Part shown: positions 56,601-62,221 of the stretch, piece by piece
How the letters are laid out: each line of letters starts with the position of its first letter
How positions within the stretch are numbered: position 1 is the stretch's first letter
Source: Pectinophora gossypiella
Taxonomy: Eukaryota > Arthropoda > Insecta > Lepidoptera > Gelechiidae
Reading direction: 5' to 3'
Assembly: GCF_024362695.1 (NCBI RefSeq)
Contig: NC_065420.1
Coordinates: 3,194,501-3,258,500, forward strand
DNA length: 64,000 nt
The notes under the pieces: generated by a model
Told to the model about the DNA's origin: nothing
Database searches by the model: none
The model's input: only the letters and a program-made list of their open reading frames with translations
Made by a program: the position numbers and the translations under genes

Positions 56601-59600
56601 GCCCCCGTACGAGAGAATCCTCGGTATTTTTGCGAGGCTGCTGTTACGCGCGGCAAACGCCTTGCGAGGCTACTCGTTCTGTTTGGAGCAAAAATCCTAT
56701 CCTATTCAAGATAGATAGTACTAGCTAATTATTTTTGGCACCTCACTTTATCTGCCAAATGCGAAAAATAAAATATTATGTGATTATACATAATAGGTAC
56801 TTCTACATCTCTAAATCACGCGCGTTTCACGTCAGACAGAGTATTGCGGGAAGGAAGGCAAAAGGGAAACCACTGCCCTATTTTTCCCTAAAAAGTAGCA
56901 TGGAGAATGCTACATCGACAAGAGCTTAGCTCTTAATGATAATTACATTTCTTAATTGTTCAATAAAAATTACATTAAAATTAATGTTTACTATCATTTC
57001 AAATAGGTATTAAAAAAAATAGGTGTCTTTTAATACTAGCATTAATTTTTAATGTAATTTTCATCTTTTCTTAAGTAAATTTTATTCTTCTCTAACTTAA
57101 TTAAATTAATAAGTCTATTTTAAAAAACCTAATATAAAATAATGAACGCCTACTAAAAACGTGATAAGATTTTTTAATCATAAGACTTAATAAACCAATT
57201 AATTCTTTTAATTTTATTAATACTAGGAAATCTGGTCACGAGAGTTAGCAGACAGATCCTATGCCGTTGCTTTTATAAGTAAAAAAGATTATGGAGCTCC
57301 TTACCCGGAACACAACTTTACTTTCACCCAGATGAAATTACCAGAAGGAAAATACAAAGTTAGAGTAAGTATTAAAAGTTGTTTTAATTCAATTTTGAGA
57401 TCAGGGGTTCAATTAAAAAAGGATCAATGTTGCCAAAGAATTCTTCAGCAACCCACAGTGAAGCGACGTACCTAATCGAGCAGATACTCGTACTCTATGG
57501 GGGAAAGGGTGCACCAGCCCTTGCGGCGCGCCTTCGACCAGAAGCCGTACTATGGTACAACAAAACAAATTATGCTCGGGGGCTTAAAAAGGCCGCGTCG
57601 AAGCAATTCATCTAAAAAGCAATATTGCAATTTGACATTTGCGCATATAAAAAGTATGTGCGCAATGCAACCAAATGTCAAATAGCAAAATTGCTTTTTT
57701 AGATGAATTGTTTCGATGTGGCCTTCAGCTAAAAAGCAAAAATATCGAAAAGCAATTTTGCTTTTTTAGATGAAATGTTTCGCCTGGCCTTTATAGTCCT
57801 TCTGCTTTTTTTGAAAAACGAAAAATGCGACGGGTTTTTATAAAAAAAAAACAACAATATTATTAGCGTTTTCACTTTAAATCTTAAGATTTCATTGATC
57901 TTTGTATAGCCGAATATAAAGACCACAGCTAATTTAACTTGCAAGGCTGAAAATGTTACGAAGTTTCTCAAATTTCAAGTTGACAGTTATAATGTTAATC
58001 AACAGTTGCCACAGACTTCATAACTCTAGGCTAGTAACCCCATCTGTGAAACTTAAAAACATTTTCTTACTTCGAAATGTTTATTTGACAGTTTATTTTA
58101 GAAGTATACTCGGGAGCTCAGAAATGTGGGTACTTTTCTTTCTGTGGGTATTTCTAGTGTGATCTTCGTGGTTCAGTGATTGAGCGATCATCTCACGATC
58201 TGGAAGTGACAGGTTCGAATCCCGGTGTGCACAAGGGGTTGCGAGTTACCGTTCTATAAGTAGTATTTAGTAGTTTTTTTTTGTAGTAGTATTTTTTTTT
58301 TTCTATTTCTCTTTTGTTTTGTATTTTCTTTTTTCCTGTTTGTGCAATAAAGTATTTGTTATGTTATTTATTACTGATGAAGTCATTGTGGTTCTGTGGT
58401 ACACCGGCATGCTTCTTAATCGGGAAGCGCCAGTTCGAACCCTGGTACCTGACTTGTACCAATGAGTTAGTAATTTACCTTAAGTGCAGTTTCTACTAAT
58501 TCCTCAAATAGGATATATTCGTGAGCACACACATAAGTTTGTGTATGTATGTACGTATATGTATACTTGGAACCACCTGCCATTGACTACATCAGCAGAG
58601 CGTGTGGTAGATCTAACTTATGCATTTTTTCATACAAATGTTTCTTCCCGCTAACTCCCATTTCCGTGGAAATTTTGCAATATCCTGTTGCAACTAAGCT
58701 TTAAGTTAACTAAGGTACCTGCATGCCAAATTTCAAGCGTCTAACTTAAGCGGTTTGGATTTTTCATACAAAAGGATTTTCCCGCTAATTCCCGTTCCCG
58801 TGGGAATTCCGGGAATTCCTTTCTTAATGCACCTCTACGGTACCTAAGCTACGTCCCTTCCAAATTTCAAGTGCCTACGTTTAGCCGTTTAGGCTGTGCG
58901 TTGATATGTCAGTCAGTCAGTTTCTCCTTTTATATATTTAGAAGATGTTAGTGACATCGTAACGAAAGCTTTAAGGAATGATGATTGAACCCATAATCCT
59001 GAGTTGATATCAAATAGAATTTTCCGTCGCACAAGTATGGAACTGAAAATAATTTTAAAAAATCCATGATATTTCCGAGATGAAATACCAGTTGATATCA
59101 ACTAAGAAGGAAATGCAAACGGCTAAAAGCTTATTAGTTCTTAGTATAACTTAGAAGCCAGTAAAAGTATGCAGGCTTACCAGAGAACACTTATTGAATG
59201 TGGAGGAAGCAAGAGAAGTATGTCAGGATCGAAGCAAATGGAATTGCATAGTGTCTGATTATCACGCTTGCAAATTATAATATGTATCAGGGAACAATGA
59301 CGCAGGAAGAGAATACTATTATTTTATTTTTAAAACAAGTAAGTAGTAAGTAGGTGGAATAGTTATTATGTAGTTTATGTAGGTACTCGTAAGTGTATCT
59401 ATCTTTGTATTTCTTTTATAAGTACGTCAAGAGTATTCCCATGCTGCACTATCCCGCTATATTACATAATATTAAATATCTCCTATACTTAAAGGTTGCC
59501 TGGAAGAGATTGCTACTAAGCAAAACGGCCGCCTATTGTACTCATTCCATTCATCTTTTGTTTTGTTTTTTAATTTTTCCTGTTTGTGCAATAAAGTGTT

Positions 59601-61118
59601 TGTTATGTTATATTATGTTAAGTACAATAGATTTAAAAGGGTCTACCCTTCGCGTAGTGTACCTACTGTTATAGAATTAAGAATAATACTACGTATAGAA
59701 TGGTATCTCTTCGCCCCGCACCTATTCGATTTGTATCTCACCCCCTCTGGGTCCTTCTTTGGTCTTAAAACGCCGTAGGCCACACGGACTGTGCCTCGTT
59801 GACACTTGACGCCAAGCACGTGGTAAGAATGAGACGTTTGTATCGAGTATCCTACGTATTATAATTGTATGATTTCAGGACTTATATCTTAAGGAAAACG
59901 TACCAAGTTTTGGCCCGGATGGGACATTTCCGGTACGGATAAACCCTACAGGTGCGTATGATTTCTAAAAAGATTTATTACTTTCATATATAGACCATAT
60001 TTTACAAACATCGAGTGAGAACCTTTTACTACCCGGTCCTTCATTGTTATGCAAAAGGAACTAGGTAATATTGTTATTTACAGTATTATTTAGTCGGTTA
60101 TTCACGTGCCAGATAATTAACAGGGTTTCAAGTATTGCATTTTGTTTGGTACCTAGTCTACGTGGCACTACTAGAACAGCCTCCATAGTCTAGTGGTTAG
60201 AGCGTTAGGCTCACGATCTGGAGGTCCGGGTTCGATTCCCGATGGGGACATTGTCGAAATCACTTTGTGAGACTGTTCTTTGTTTGGTAAGGACTTTTCA
60301 GGCTTGAATCACCTGATTGTCCGAAAAAGTAAGATGATTCCGTGCTTCGGAGGGCACGTTAAGCCGTTGGTGCTATTAGCCGTAAAAACACCTCCACCAA
60401 CCGGCATTGGAGCAGCGTGTTGGAGTATGCTCCATGTCCCCTCCGGATGATTGAGGGGCGGCCTGTGCCCAGCAGTGGGACGTATATAGGCTGTTATGTT
60501 GGTACCTAGTCACTGTGGTGTACCACAGTACACCGGTTTGTATCTCAAATGGGGAGTGCCGGCGGTACCAAACTTGCACCAATGAGTTATTAATTTATCT
60601 TAAGTGCAGTTTTCACTAACACAGTTGGTTCAACCATCACCGCTGTGAGGTTTGAGTACTTAGAGACTCCCCACACTAGCGTTTTTCGAGCGTCGTCGTC
60701 GTGTCAACGTCCGCGCAAAGTCGACGCGACAATTTCTATTCTATTCTATTCTACATCGACGCCAGCGCTGGCCGGCTGCCGAACGCCGAGCGTGCGCGGC
60801 GCTGGCGTCACGAAAGACGCTAATGTGGAGGGTCTAGCGATAGATATATCTAGACTACCCAATTGGACTATAGTTTTGAGCTTTTTGTAAGTTAATTTTG
60901 TTGGGTCGCCTGTTACAACAGTGCAATTAGTTATATTAATTTCCGGTATTAAGGGTTCCTTACAACTTTTCACTTTTTTATGTAGGAATAAAGTTTATTG
61001 TGTTAATTTTTCAGGTTTATAAACAGAAACATTTTAACGTTTTTTATTTTTATTTTCAGGTGTTAAATTCTTTAAGTTTATTCCAAAAGAGACTGAGAAC
61101 GAAGTTTACAATAAGTAA
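41551..61118 (+). CDS. NAGA: GH27 alpha-N-acetylgalactosaminidase-like lysosomal glycosidase, 9 exons, complete
   Basis: Exons: 41551-41699, 43265-43439, 43705-43879, 45735-45832, 46708-46869, 56112-56327, 57227-57364, 59879-59951 and 61060-61118. They join in frame to 414 codons plus TAA, a normal GH27 length. Residues 1-16 are hydrophobic and look like a signal peptide, followed by LDNGLALTPPMGW, the usual mature start. GH27 enzymes remove terminal alpha-galactose or alpha-GalNAc in the lysosome or outside the cell. Active-site residues seen: W32, D77-D78 (IIDDCW), Y119, K153, nucleophile D155 (YLKLDAC), R213, acid/base D217 (WRVLGDIEDSW) and D252. The pair that distinguishes substrates in the human enzymes is S187/A190 (FSCSWPAY), as in NAGA, not Glu/Leu as in alpha-galactosidase A. 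Sequons at N121, N124, N176, N201 and N355 suit a secretory glycoprotein. Odd: R37 replaces a disulfide Cys. Start: first Met; M3 is an alternative. A non-coding 5' exon cannot be excluded. Confidence 0.95.
41968..42057 (+). mobile_element. SINE-A-like head, variant body
   Basis: ACGGCCTTCGTGGTCCAGTG, CGATCGTCTCACGATCCGGA, AGGTTCGAATCCCGGTGTGG, then GTTAGTTACCGTTCC. A second copy with the same variant body is at 58161-58262. In GH27 intron 1. Confidence 0.75.
42569..42673 (+). mobile_element. Repeat H 3' part
   Basis: GGGGGCGGAAGGCAAGAGGG, CTATTTTTCCCTAAAAAGTA, GAGCGTGGCTCTTAAATTGA, (TGA)n. In GH27 intron 1. Confidence 0.75.
42751..42903. mobile_element. MITE, GGCC/ATCGAAGCAATTC type, copy 2
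   Basis: About 37-bp inverted ends: AGGGGGTTAAAATGGCCATA...CGAAGCAATTCATCTAAGAA and TTCTTAGATGAATTGCTTCG...TATGGCCATTTTAACCCCCC. The best-preserved copy of the family. In GH27 intron 1. Confidence 0.88.
42986..43213. mobile_element. MITE just upstream of exon 2
   Basis: Ends CTAGGGAATTCAATCTCGA and TCGGGATTGCATTCCCTAG are inverted with few mismatches. Flanks TTCTGA and TTCCGA could be a worn target duplication. Interior palindromes around GATCCCG/CGGGATT and AATCCCGCGGG. It ends about 50 bp before exon 2. Confidence 0.65.
43265..43439 (+). CDS. NAGA: GH27 exon 2
   Basis: Acceptor TTCACAG at 43258-43264 and donor GTAAGT at 43440. Residues 50-108, including ADKLVEDGY, the substrate-binding pair D77-D78 in IIDDCW, and MKALADY. 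The upstream reading frame is open back to 43200 but has no family similarity there, so the acceptor was placed by alignment to the GH27 pattern CIS-E. Confidence 0.93.
43492..43580 (+). mobile_element. Family-G half element in intron 2
   Basis: CAGGGTGTTAGTGACATCGT, GACCATGATTCAGAG, TATATCAAGTGGAATTTTCG. No matching right half before exon 3, which starts 125 bp later. Confidence 0.7.
43705..43879 (+). CDS. NAGA: GH27 exon 3 (nucleophile exon)
   Basis: Acceptor TTTTTTAG at 43697-43704 and donor GTATGT at 43880. Residues 109-166. It carries SKGFKFGMY, TCAGYPG and YLKLDACY, with the catalytic nucleophile D155. Ends in phase 1. Confidence 0.93.
43918..44261 (-). mobile_element. SINE-A, diverged, interrupted
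   Basis: Reversed body CCGCCAAAGGCCCCTAATAT, GTAGTAACCGGGACCAACGG; then reversed head GGGATATTCGAACCCC, CACAGAGGCCG. A TGTGTGTGTG insertion and extra sequence sit between. Starts 38 bp after exon 3. Confidence 0.7.
44319..44606 (+). mobile_element. LINE ORF fragment (IGDVLRK...EAREVC type)
   Basis: Reads RTNIDQIGDVLRKASLRSTL, NRRTCMKLLMNVEEAREVC, SAYPGGKQA then stop. Same segment as 28544-28783 (-) and 5890-6085. Inside GH27 intron 3. Confidence 0.7.
45271..45560 (+). mobile_element. SINE-A in intron 3
   Basis: CGGCCTCCGTGGTCCAGTGG head, short deletion around the B box (CTTCGAATCCCGGTGGAGAC), then AATCACTTTGTGATCCCTAG through CACACGATAGAAGAAG. Confidence 0.9.
45735..45832 (+). CDS. NAGA: GH27 exon 4 (specificity loop)
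   Basis: Acceptor TTTTCAG at 45728-45734 and donor GTAAGT at 45833. Residues 167-199, including GRPIVFSCSWPAY. S187 and A190 sit where human NAGA has Ser/Ala and human alpha-galactosidase A has Glu/Leu. Confidence 0.93.
45863..46204 (+). mobile_element. SINE-B, full length, in intron 4
   Basis: Head CAGCCTCTGTGGTCTAGTGG, B box GGGTTCGATTCCCGATGGGG, CAGGCTTGAATCACCTGATT, GGCACGTTAAGCCGTTGG, GGGGAGGCCTGTGCCCAGCA, GTGGGACGTATATAGG and a TTATG tail. Starts 30 bp after exon 4. The best reference copy of B here. Confidence 0.92.
46321..46641 (-). mobile_element. SINE-C in intron 4
   Basis: TAGCATTATCCCGTTTTCCA, GCGACTGCCTATCTGACC, GGTCACATACCTCC, AAATTCGACAATCATTGG, ACCGGGCTACCACGGG. Ends 66 bp before exon 5. 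Confidence 0.85.
46708..46869 (+). CDS. NAGA: GH27 exon 5 (acid/base exon)
   Basis: Acceptor CATTACAG ending at 46707 and donor GTTTGT at 46870. Residues 200-253. ETCNLWRVLGDIEDSW holds the acid/base D217, and GPGQWNDPDM ends the exon. The donor is the weakest of the gene (GTTTGTCG). Confidence 0.92.
46923..47098. mobile_element. Family-G element in intron 5
   Basis: GTGTTAGTGACATCGTAACG, GACCATGATTCTGAGTTAAT; then ATTAACTCAGAATAATGAGC and TAATACGATGTCACTTCC reversed. 54 bp after exon 5. Confidence 0.75.
47131..47206 (-). mobile_element. Degenerate SINE-B 3' fragment
   Basis: GAGCACTGGTCTCCCCTTAA, CACGCTGCTTTACTGCGGGT, TGGTGGAAG: reverse of the CCACCAACCCGCAGTGGAGC region of B. Confidence 0.55.
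47207..48092. other. Intron 5 sequence before the copia insertion
   Basis: No coding signal. ATAGATGGCGCTAAACTTTG near 47931 resembles the left end of the 15.5-kb element. Host sequence runs to the target site AACAT at 48088. Confidence 0.5.
48093..48327 (+). repeat. 5' LTR of copia element
   Basis: 235 bp, TGTTG...CAACA. TATATAG at 48131-48137 is a candidate TATA box. AATAAA at 48256-48261 and 48267-48272 are candidate poly(A) signals, so the U3-R-U5 order is plausible. No difference from the 3' LTR was found when the two were read side by side. Confidence 0.96.
48329..48339 (+). other. Primer-binding site, initiator tRNA-Met type
   Basis: TGGTAGCAGAG begins 1 nt after the 5' LTR. It is complementary to the CCA-bearing 3' end of metazoan initiator tRNA-Met (CTCTGCTACCA), an 11-nt match before divergence. 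This 3'-end type differs from the internal tRNA-iMet fragment used by Drosophila copia. Confidence 0.85.
48391..52557 (+). CDS. Gag-Pol polyprotein of Ty1/copia retrotransposon, intact 1388 aa
   Basis: A single ORF whose ATG lies 63 bp after the 5' LTR. Domains: copia-type Gag (about 10-190); CCHC zinc knuckle C202-C205-H210-C215; seven 8-residue YTPGxGQT repeats (225-280); aspartic protease DSG at 345-347; integrase zinc site H482-H487-C518-C521; integrase catalytic D548, D611 and E647, exactly D-35-E; a Lys/Glu-rich linker (about 770-890); reverse transcriptase from about 900 with the motif YVDD at 1074-1077; RNase H with D1244/D1246, E1286 and D1319. The polyprotein would assemble virus-like particles, copy its RNA to cDNA and integrate it. 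No stop or frameshift. Gag and Pol share one frame, as in many copia elements, so the Gag:Pol ratio must be set in some other way than frameshifting. Confidence 0.97.
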   Translation: MASSEFQKFHCNIRQFAGEDYAVWKFRISAILRENECLDAIKNIEFASNKENTKAEARAQSIIIGAVADTYLDYIQDEDTAYNMIQKLESNFMKKGTRSKLFLRRQLTDIKYIEGTPLCDHFLTLSKLFNQLRDAGSPLSEEEKINIILLSMPSSYDIIVTTLESMPNLTVDIVKDRLLGEEEKRNKIEKIEKGHYKTAFTCFQCGKEGHRKYECRSRTWSRGQYTPGRGQTYTPGSGQTYTSGRGQTYTPGSGQIYTPGRGQTYTPGQGQSYTPRRGQRGYQGPNRGFRGNGRTGNGQRGWQNQTFAADMSAEEGAYCSGTDKEFSGERVKLNNDSETLTWCIDSGCSDHLINTKDYFYEYVELSKPKIIAAAKNGVTLTAVGIGNIYVKAYVGQRCSDFTIKNVYYVPELRKNLLSVSKIENSGFKVEFSNGKVRIYKHNYLSLIGNIEGSLYTIKVFPQFEIESNFISKHESDMLQLWHRRFGHLGLKNLNLLAQRQMVHGLDNLKNNTIDHTLCEPCLVGKMTKLPFNKSGRRATRPLELVHTDVCGPINPATKEGYKYFVTFIDDYTHFVIVYLISNKSEVFEKFKIYYNYATNHFQTNLLKLRSDNGREYVSREFQDFCYDKGIQMQHTVPYNPQMNGVAERMNRTLVEKVRTILIDSKLGKDFWGHAVLFSAYVTNRSPTLGKDKTPSELWEGRVPNVSNMRVFGCVAYNYVPKELRQKLDNNGKRMIFIGYSTSGYKLYDEETNKVIVGRNVVFNEKQKKEDEYCYIPFNMDKEKLDDTEGDKEDEKEEYQECQEEVCEEKICEVEENIISIKPRQENKEKKIYGKPGRDNKEKKEIKLQERGRDKRKIVKPKWQEEYELDLSSEDEALYALLTSQQDVPLNFDDINQREDKVEWEKAVAEELKVLKDSDTWRIVHKPEKERLLDSKWIFTRKEVGNEEICKARLVVRGFQQKENLEDIYSPVLKLQTLRVLLSIAAQKEYKIHQMDVKGAFLYGRIDEDVYLKPPQGLDIPESHVLKLQKSLYGLKKSPKYWYEKFTEVITNYGFIRSQNDYCLYNKGEIYILLYVDDLLIIGPNEKEIEKIKLFLKTQFRMKDLGSDNLTYLGISIQNNSECISINQTKYLQNVLLKYNMIDCKGCNSPMDLNFKLEFDDSEIDMSLEYQCRSLIGSLMYAMVSTRPDFATSVSYLSRFQSKPTLKLWKALKRVLRYVKQTVNYSLIYYKNNLNDCDILIGFADADFARDSDRKSTSGYIFKLFGNTISWRSRKQSTVALSTTEAELVSLCEASVEACWLHKLLSDLNINIKNVVIYEDNQSTMKTVKNPDQKRLKHVDVKFNFVKQKVEEGLITVKYISTVDQLPDVFTKPLVGERFCKLINMLNLK
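49063..49230 (+). repeat. Seven tandem 24-bp units encoding YTPGxGQT in Gag
   Basis: Unit starts fall every 24 bp from 49063. Residue 5 alternates Arg, Ser, Arg, Ser, Arg and then Gln, Arg, which suggests 48-bp duplication steps. The array lies directly behind the zinc knuckle and before a Gly/Arg/Asn-rich tail. Confidence 0.95.
53018..53027 (+). other. Polypurine tract of copia element
   Basis: GAGGGAGAGA ends 1 nt before the 3' LTR, the expected plus-strand primer position. Confidence 0.85.
53029..53263 (+). repeat. 3' LTR of copia element
   Basis: 235 bp, identical by eye to the 5' LTR, immediately followed by the target duplication AACAT (53264-53268). Its two AATAAA signals lie in the sense direction of the GH27 transcript. 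Confidence 0.96.
53269..54436. other. Intron 5 sequence after the copia insertion
   Basis: Continues host sequence after the target duplication. 53745-53900 (TGTTACCCGCAACTTCGTAC, CACCTCTTTTTACCCCCTTA, GGGGATTAGCCGGG) looks like an old dispersed repeat. No exon. Confidence 0.45.
54437..54710 (-). mobile_element. LINE L C-terminal fragment in intron 5
   Basis: Minus strand, with frame breaks: RDTERLNAYEMWCWRRVKKI, then RVIEDRRGQMIGHLKRHDDF and FTNFVEGK. Parallels the ERLEAFEMWCWRR...MIGHLIRHDSF segment at 36006. Confidence 0.7.
55312..55579 (+). mobile_element. SINE-B, diverged, in intron 5
   Basis: GTGGTGTAGTGGTTAGAGCG, GTGAGACCGTCCTTTGTTTG, CCAACCCGCAGTGGAGCAGC, GGAGTATGCTCCATACCCC. Joined directly to a family-G element. 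Confidence 0.8.
55576..55740. mobile_element. Family-G element in intron 5
   Basis: CAGGGTGTTAGTGACATCGT, GGGGGATGATTCAGACCATG, TCAAGTGGAATTTTCCGTC; right half GAAAATTCCACGTGAAATTA, GTGGTCTGAGCCATCCCTC. Confidence 0.8.
55757..55978. mobile_element. Family-G element in intron 5, second copy
   Basis: GTAAATGACATCGTAATGAA...GGGATGATTCAGCTCATTAC and the inverted GGTCTGAATCATCCCCCTAA, GTATTCTTTACGATGTCACT. 133 bp before exon 6. Confidence 0.8.
56112..56327 (+). CDS. NAGA: GH27 exon 6 (end of barrel)
   Basis: Acceptor ATTTCCAG ending at 56111 and donor GTAAGT at 56328. Residues 254-325: LVIGNFGLSLDQARIQM, WAIMAAPLLISVDL, VNQDVLGKQG. It resumes exactly where exon 5 stops (WNDPDM-LVIGNFG), across the 9.2-kb intron that contains the copia element. 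Confidence 0.93.
56415..56480. repeat. Pyrimidine (TTCTTC)n tract
   Basis: Imperfect CTT/TTC repeats in intron 6, followed by TTATCGTGTCGATGGC. Confidence 0.85.
56815..56936 (+). mobile_element. Repeat H in intron 6
   Basis: TCAGACAGAGTATTGCGGGA, CCACTGCCCTATTTTTCCCT, GCATGGAGAATGCTACATCG, ACAAGAGCTTAGCTCTTAAT. Confidence 0.75.
57227..57364 (+). CDS. NAGA: GH27 exon 7 (C-terminal beta domain)
   Basis: Acceptor AATACTAG ending at 57226 and donor GTAAGT at 57365. Residues 326-371, with EIWSRELADRSYAVAF matching the EVW-RPL-G-AVA pattern at the start of the GH27 beta-sandwich domain. Sequon at N355. Confidence 0.9.
57578..57800. mobile_element. MITE, GGCC type, copy 3, with an extra arm
   Basis: 57578-57725 is a normal element (GGGGCTTAAAAAGGCCGCGT...TTAGATGAATTGTTTCGATG). 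It is followed to 57800 by a second right arm (AAAGCAATTTTGCTTTTTTA, GATGAAATGTTTCGCCTGGC). In intron 7. Confidence 0.8.
58161..58262 (+). mobile_element. SINE-A-like head, variant body, copy 2
   Basis: GATCTTCGTGGTTCAGTGAT, ATCATCTCACGATCTGG, CAGGTTCGAATCCCGGTGTG, GTTGCGAGTTACCGTTCTAT. Shares its body with 41968-42057. Confidence 0.7.
58378..58535 (+). mobile_element. SINE-D in intron 7
   Basis: CATTGTGGTTCTGTGGTACA, CGGGAAGCGCCAGTTCGAAC, CTTGTACCAATGAGTTAGTA, CTTAAGTGCAGTTTCTACTA, GATATATTCGTGAGCAC. Confidence 0.8.
58640..58940 (+). repeat. Dispersed repeat with CCCGCTAATTCCCG motif, long copy
   Basis: Two internal CCCGCTAA(C/T)TCCC modules (58648, 58793), GCACCTCTACGGTACCTAAG, GCCGTTTAGGCTGTGCG, GTCAGTCAGTCAG. 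Matches 36666-36870 in reverse. Confidence 0.7.
58945..59107. mobile_element. Family-G element in intron 7
   Basis: GATGTTAGTGACATCGTAAC, CCTGAGTTGATATCAAATAG, AATTTTCCGTCGCA; right side ATACCAGTTGATATCAACT. Confidence 0.7.
59879..59951 (+). CDS. NAGA: GH27 exon 8
   Basis: Acceptor GATTTCAG ending at 59878 and donor GTGCGT at 59952. Residues 372-395 (DLYLKENVPSFGP, then INPT), matching the RDLW...VNPTG strand order of the family's C-terminal domain. Ends in phase 1. Confidence 0.9.
60178..60500 (+). mobile_element. SINE-B, full length, in intron 8
   Basis: CAGCCTCCATAGTCTAGTGG, GGGTTCGATTCCCGATGGGG, GAAAAAGTAAGATGATTCCG, GGCCTGTGCCCAGCAGTGGG, ACGTATATAGGCTG. Close to the copy at 45863. Confidence 0.92.
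60508..60890 (+). mobile_element. SINE-D split by a MITE, in intron 8
   Basis: 60508-60663 is the D head and body (CACTGTGGTGTACCACAG, CCAATGAGTTATTAATTTAT). 60836-60890 is its 3' end (GCGATAGATATATC, TACCCAATTGGACTATAG). The CCCCACACTAGCG MITE lies between. Confidence 0.8.
60664..60835. mobile_element. MITE with CCCCACACTAGCG ends, copy 2, nested in SINE-D
   Basis: AGACTCCCCACACTAGCGT and ACGCTAATGTGGAGGGTCT are inverted. The GC-rich core GCCAGCGCTGGCCGGCTGC is shared with 14857-15085. Contains a TCTAT tandem (about 60734-60752). Confidence 0.8.
61060..61118 (+). CDS. NAGA: GH27 exon 9, stop codon
   Basis: Acceptor TATTTTCAG ending at 61059. Residues 396-414 (GVKFFKFIPKETENEVYNK), then TAA at 61116-61118. 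GVKFFKF matches the GV-(M/L)-(F/Y)-K ending common in insect GH27 proteins. Confidence 0.9.
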
Positions 61119-61185
61119 TTAATATAAAGTCCAATTATATTTTCATGTTTCTGATGTAATTCCTAAACGTAATATTCTTATTCAT

Positions 61186-61191
61186 AATAAA
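61186..61191 (+). terminator. Polyadenylation signal AATAAA of the GH27 gene
   Basis: The first canonical AATAAA after the stop codon, 68 bp downstream and followed by a T-rich stretch. This would give a short 3' UTR of about 90 bp. Confidence 0.7.
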
Positions 61192-61239
61192 CGATTTAAT
61201 TTATTTTTTCTGTTTTACTTGCGTCTCTATCCAACCAAG

Positions 61240-61410
61240 GTAAGCAGAGACTATGGAATTCCATTTGCTTCCATCCTGACCCATTTCTCTTGCTTCCACC
61301 ACATTCATCAATCGTCTCATATACGCACACCGGTTCAGCGTAGATCGTACTAAAACTTTTCTAAGGACATCTCGAATTTGGTCAATTTATGTCATTTTAG
61401 GTCCGTCTAA
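61240..61410 (-). mobile_element. LINE fragment (EAREV/IGDVLRK type), reversed
   Basis: AGCAGAGACTATGGAATTCC, TCTCTTGCTTCCACCACATT, CCGGTTCAGCGTAGATCGTA, TTTTCTAAGGACATCTCGAA: reverse of the 44330-44610 segment. Begins just after the GH27 poly(A) signal. Confidence 0.7.
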
Positions 61411-61606
61411 GTACCTTATGTGTCGATTTCCTTGTATTTATTAGATTCTTATTCTTATTGTCTCAAGTATATAACATTACTCATGTAATTAAAAATTTAA
61501 ACCTTGTGACGATCAGCCAACCAATCGTCAATTATATAAAGCTGCTTATGCGCTCTGCCGGCATTTGGATTTACGACATGCCCGGGAAGACAAGCTGCTG
61601 GTCATC

Positions 61607-61858
61607 GTTGCCCTAGCATTGTCCCGTAACAGGGTCCCCTTACCTAACCTGAAGATTTAACAGGACCGGTTTTTTACAGTGACTGCCTGTCTGACCTTCC
61701 AACCCGCGAGGGAAAAACCAGCCCAATACAGGTTAGGTTAGGTTAGCTTACGTACCTACGAAAATTGTATTTCTCGGGAATGTGGGTTTTCTCACGATGT
61801 TTTTCTTCGCCGCTGAACATATTGTGATAATAATTTATGATCCAAACGTGAATTTAAG
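61607..61858 (-). mobile_element. SINE-C without head
   Basis: CCCTAGCATTGTCCCGTAAC, AGTGACTGCCTGTCTGACC, GCCCAATACAGGTTAGG, TTTCTCGGGAATGTGGGTTT, TGATCCAAACGTGAATTT. Confidence 0.8.
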
Positions 61859-62014
61859 TATGAAGACGAGCTGCTAATCGCGTACAAAAATGTTTATTTA
61901 CTACTAGACCAACATAGAAGTTTATGTGAACTCTTTCAAAAACAATTTTTGTTTTACAACACTTCTTTCATTGTTATTTGTGTAATAAAGTTATGAAAAT
62001 GGCATAATTGTCAC

Positions 62015-62173
62015 CATGGAGTGTTTAAGACGAATATTTACGGGTCGATTTGGCAACAAAGAGGGTGTTACGTCCGATGGGAGTGGAAAGAAGCCAAGGA
62101 CGGACCTAGGGTTGAAGGGTCTAGCCACAAACAAAAGTACTGTAGCGTATGTGAAAAATTTTGTAGAAGTGTA
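62015..62173 (+). CDS. Candidate small ORF or first exon, unrecognised
   Basis: Start context CACCATGG is near ideal. The frame runs 52 codons (MECLRRIFTGRFGNKEGV at the start) to TAG at 62171. It is basic (Lys/Arg-rich) and shows no motif I recognise. A CAG-GTAAAC donor-like site lies at 62190 in another frame. It may be a repeat fragment or the 5' exon of a gene continuing beyond the window. Confidence 0.2.
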
Positions 62174-62221
62174 GAGGAAAATTTAGGCACAGGTAAACTT
62201 TTTAATCTTCTTCTTTTTTTC

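Noticed and set aside
61728..61746. GGTTAGGTTAGGTTAGC resembling the insect telomere repeat TTAGG
   Set aside because: Only about three units, created at the edge of a SINE-C body (ACAGGTTAGGT); no array.
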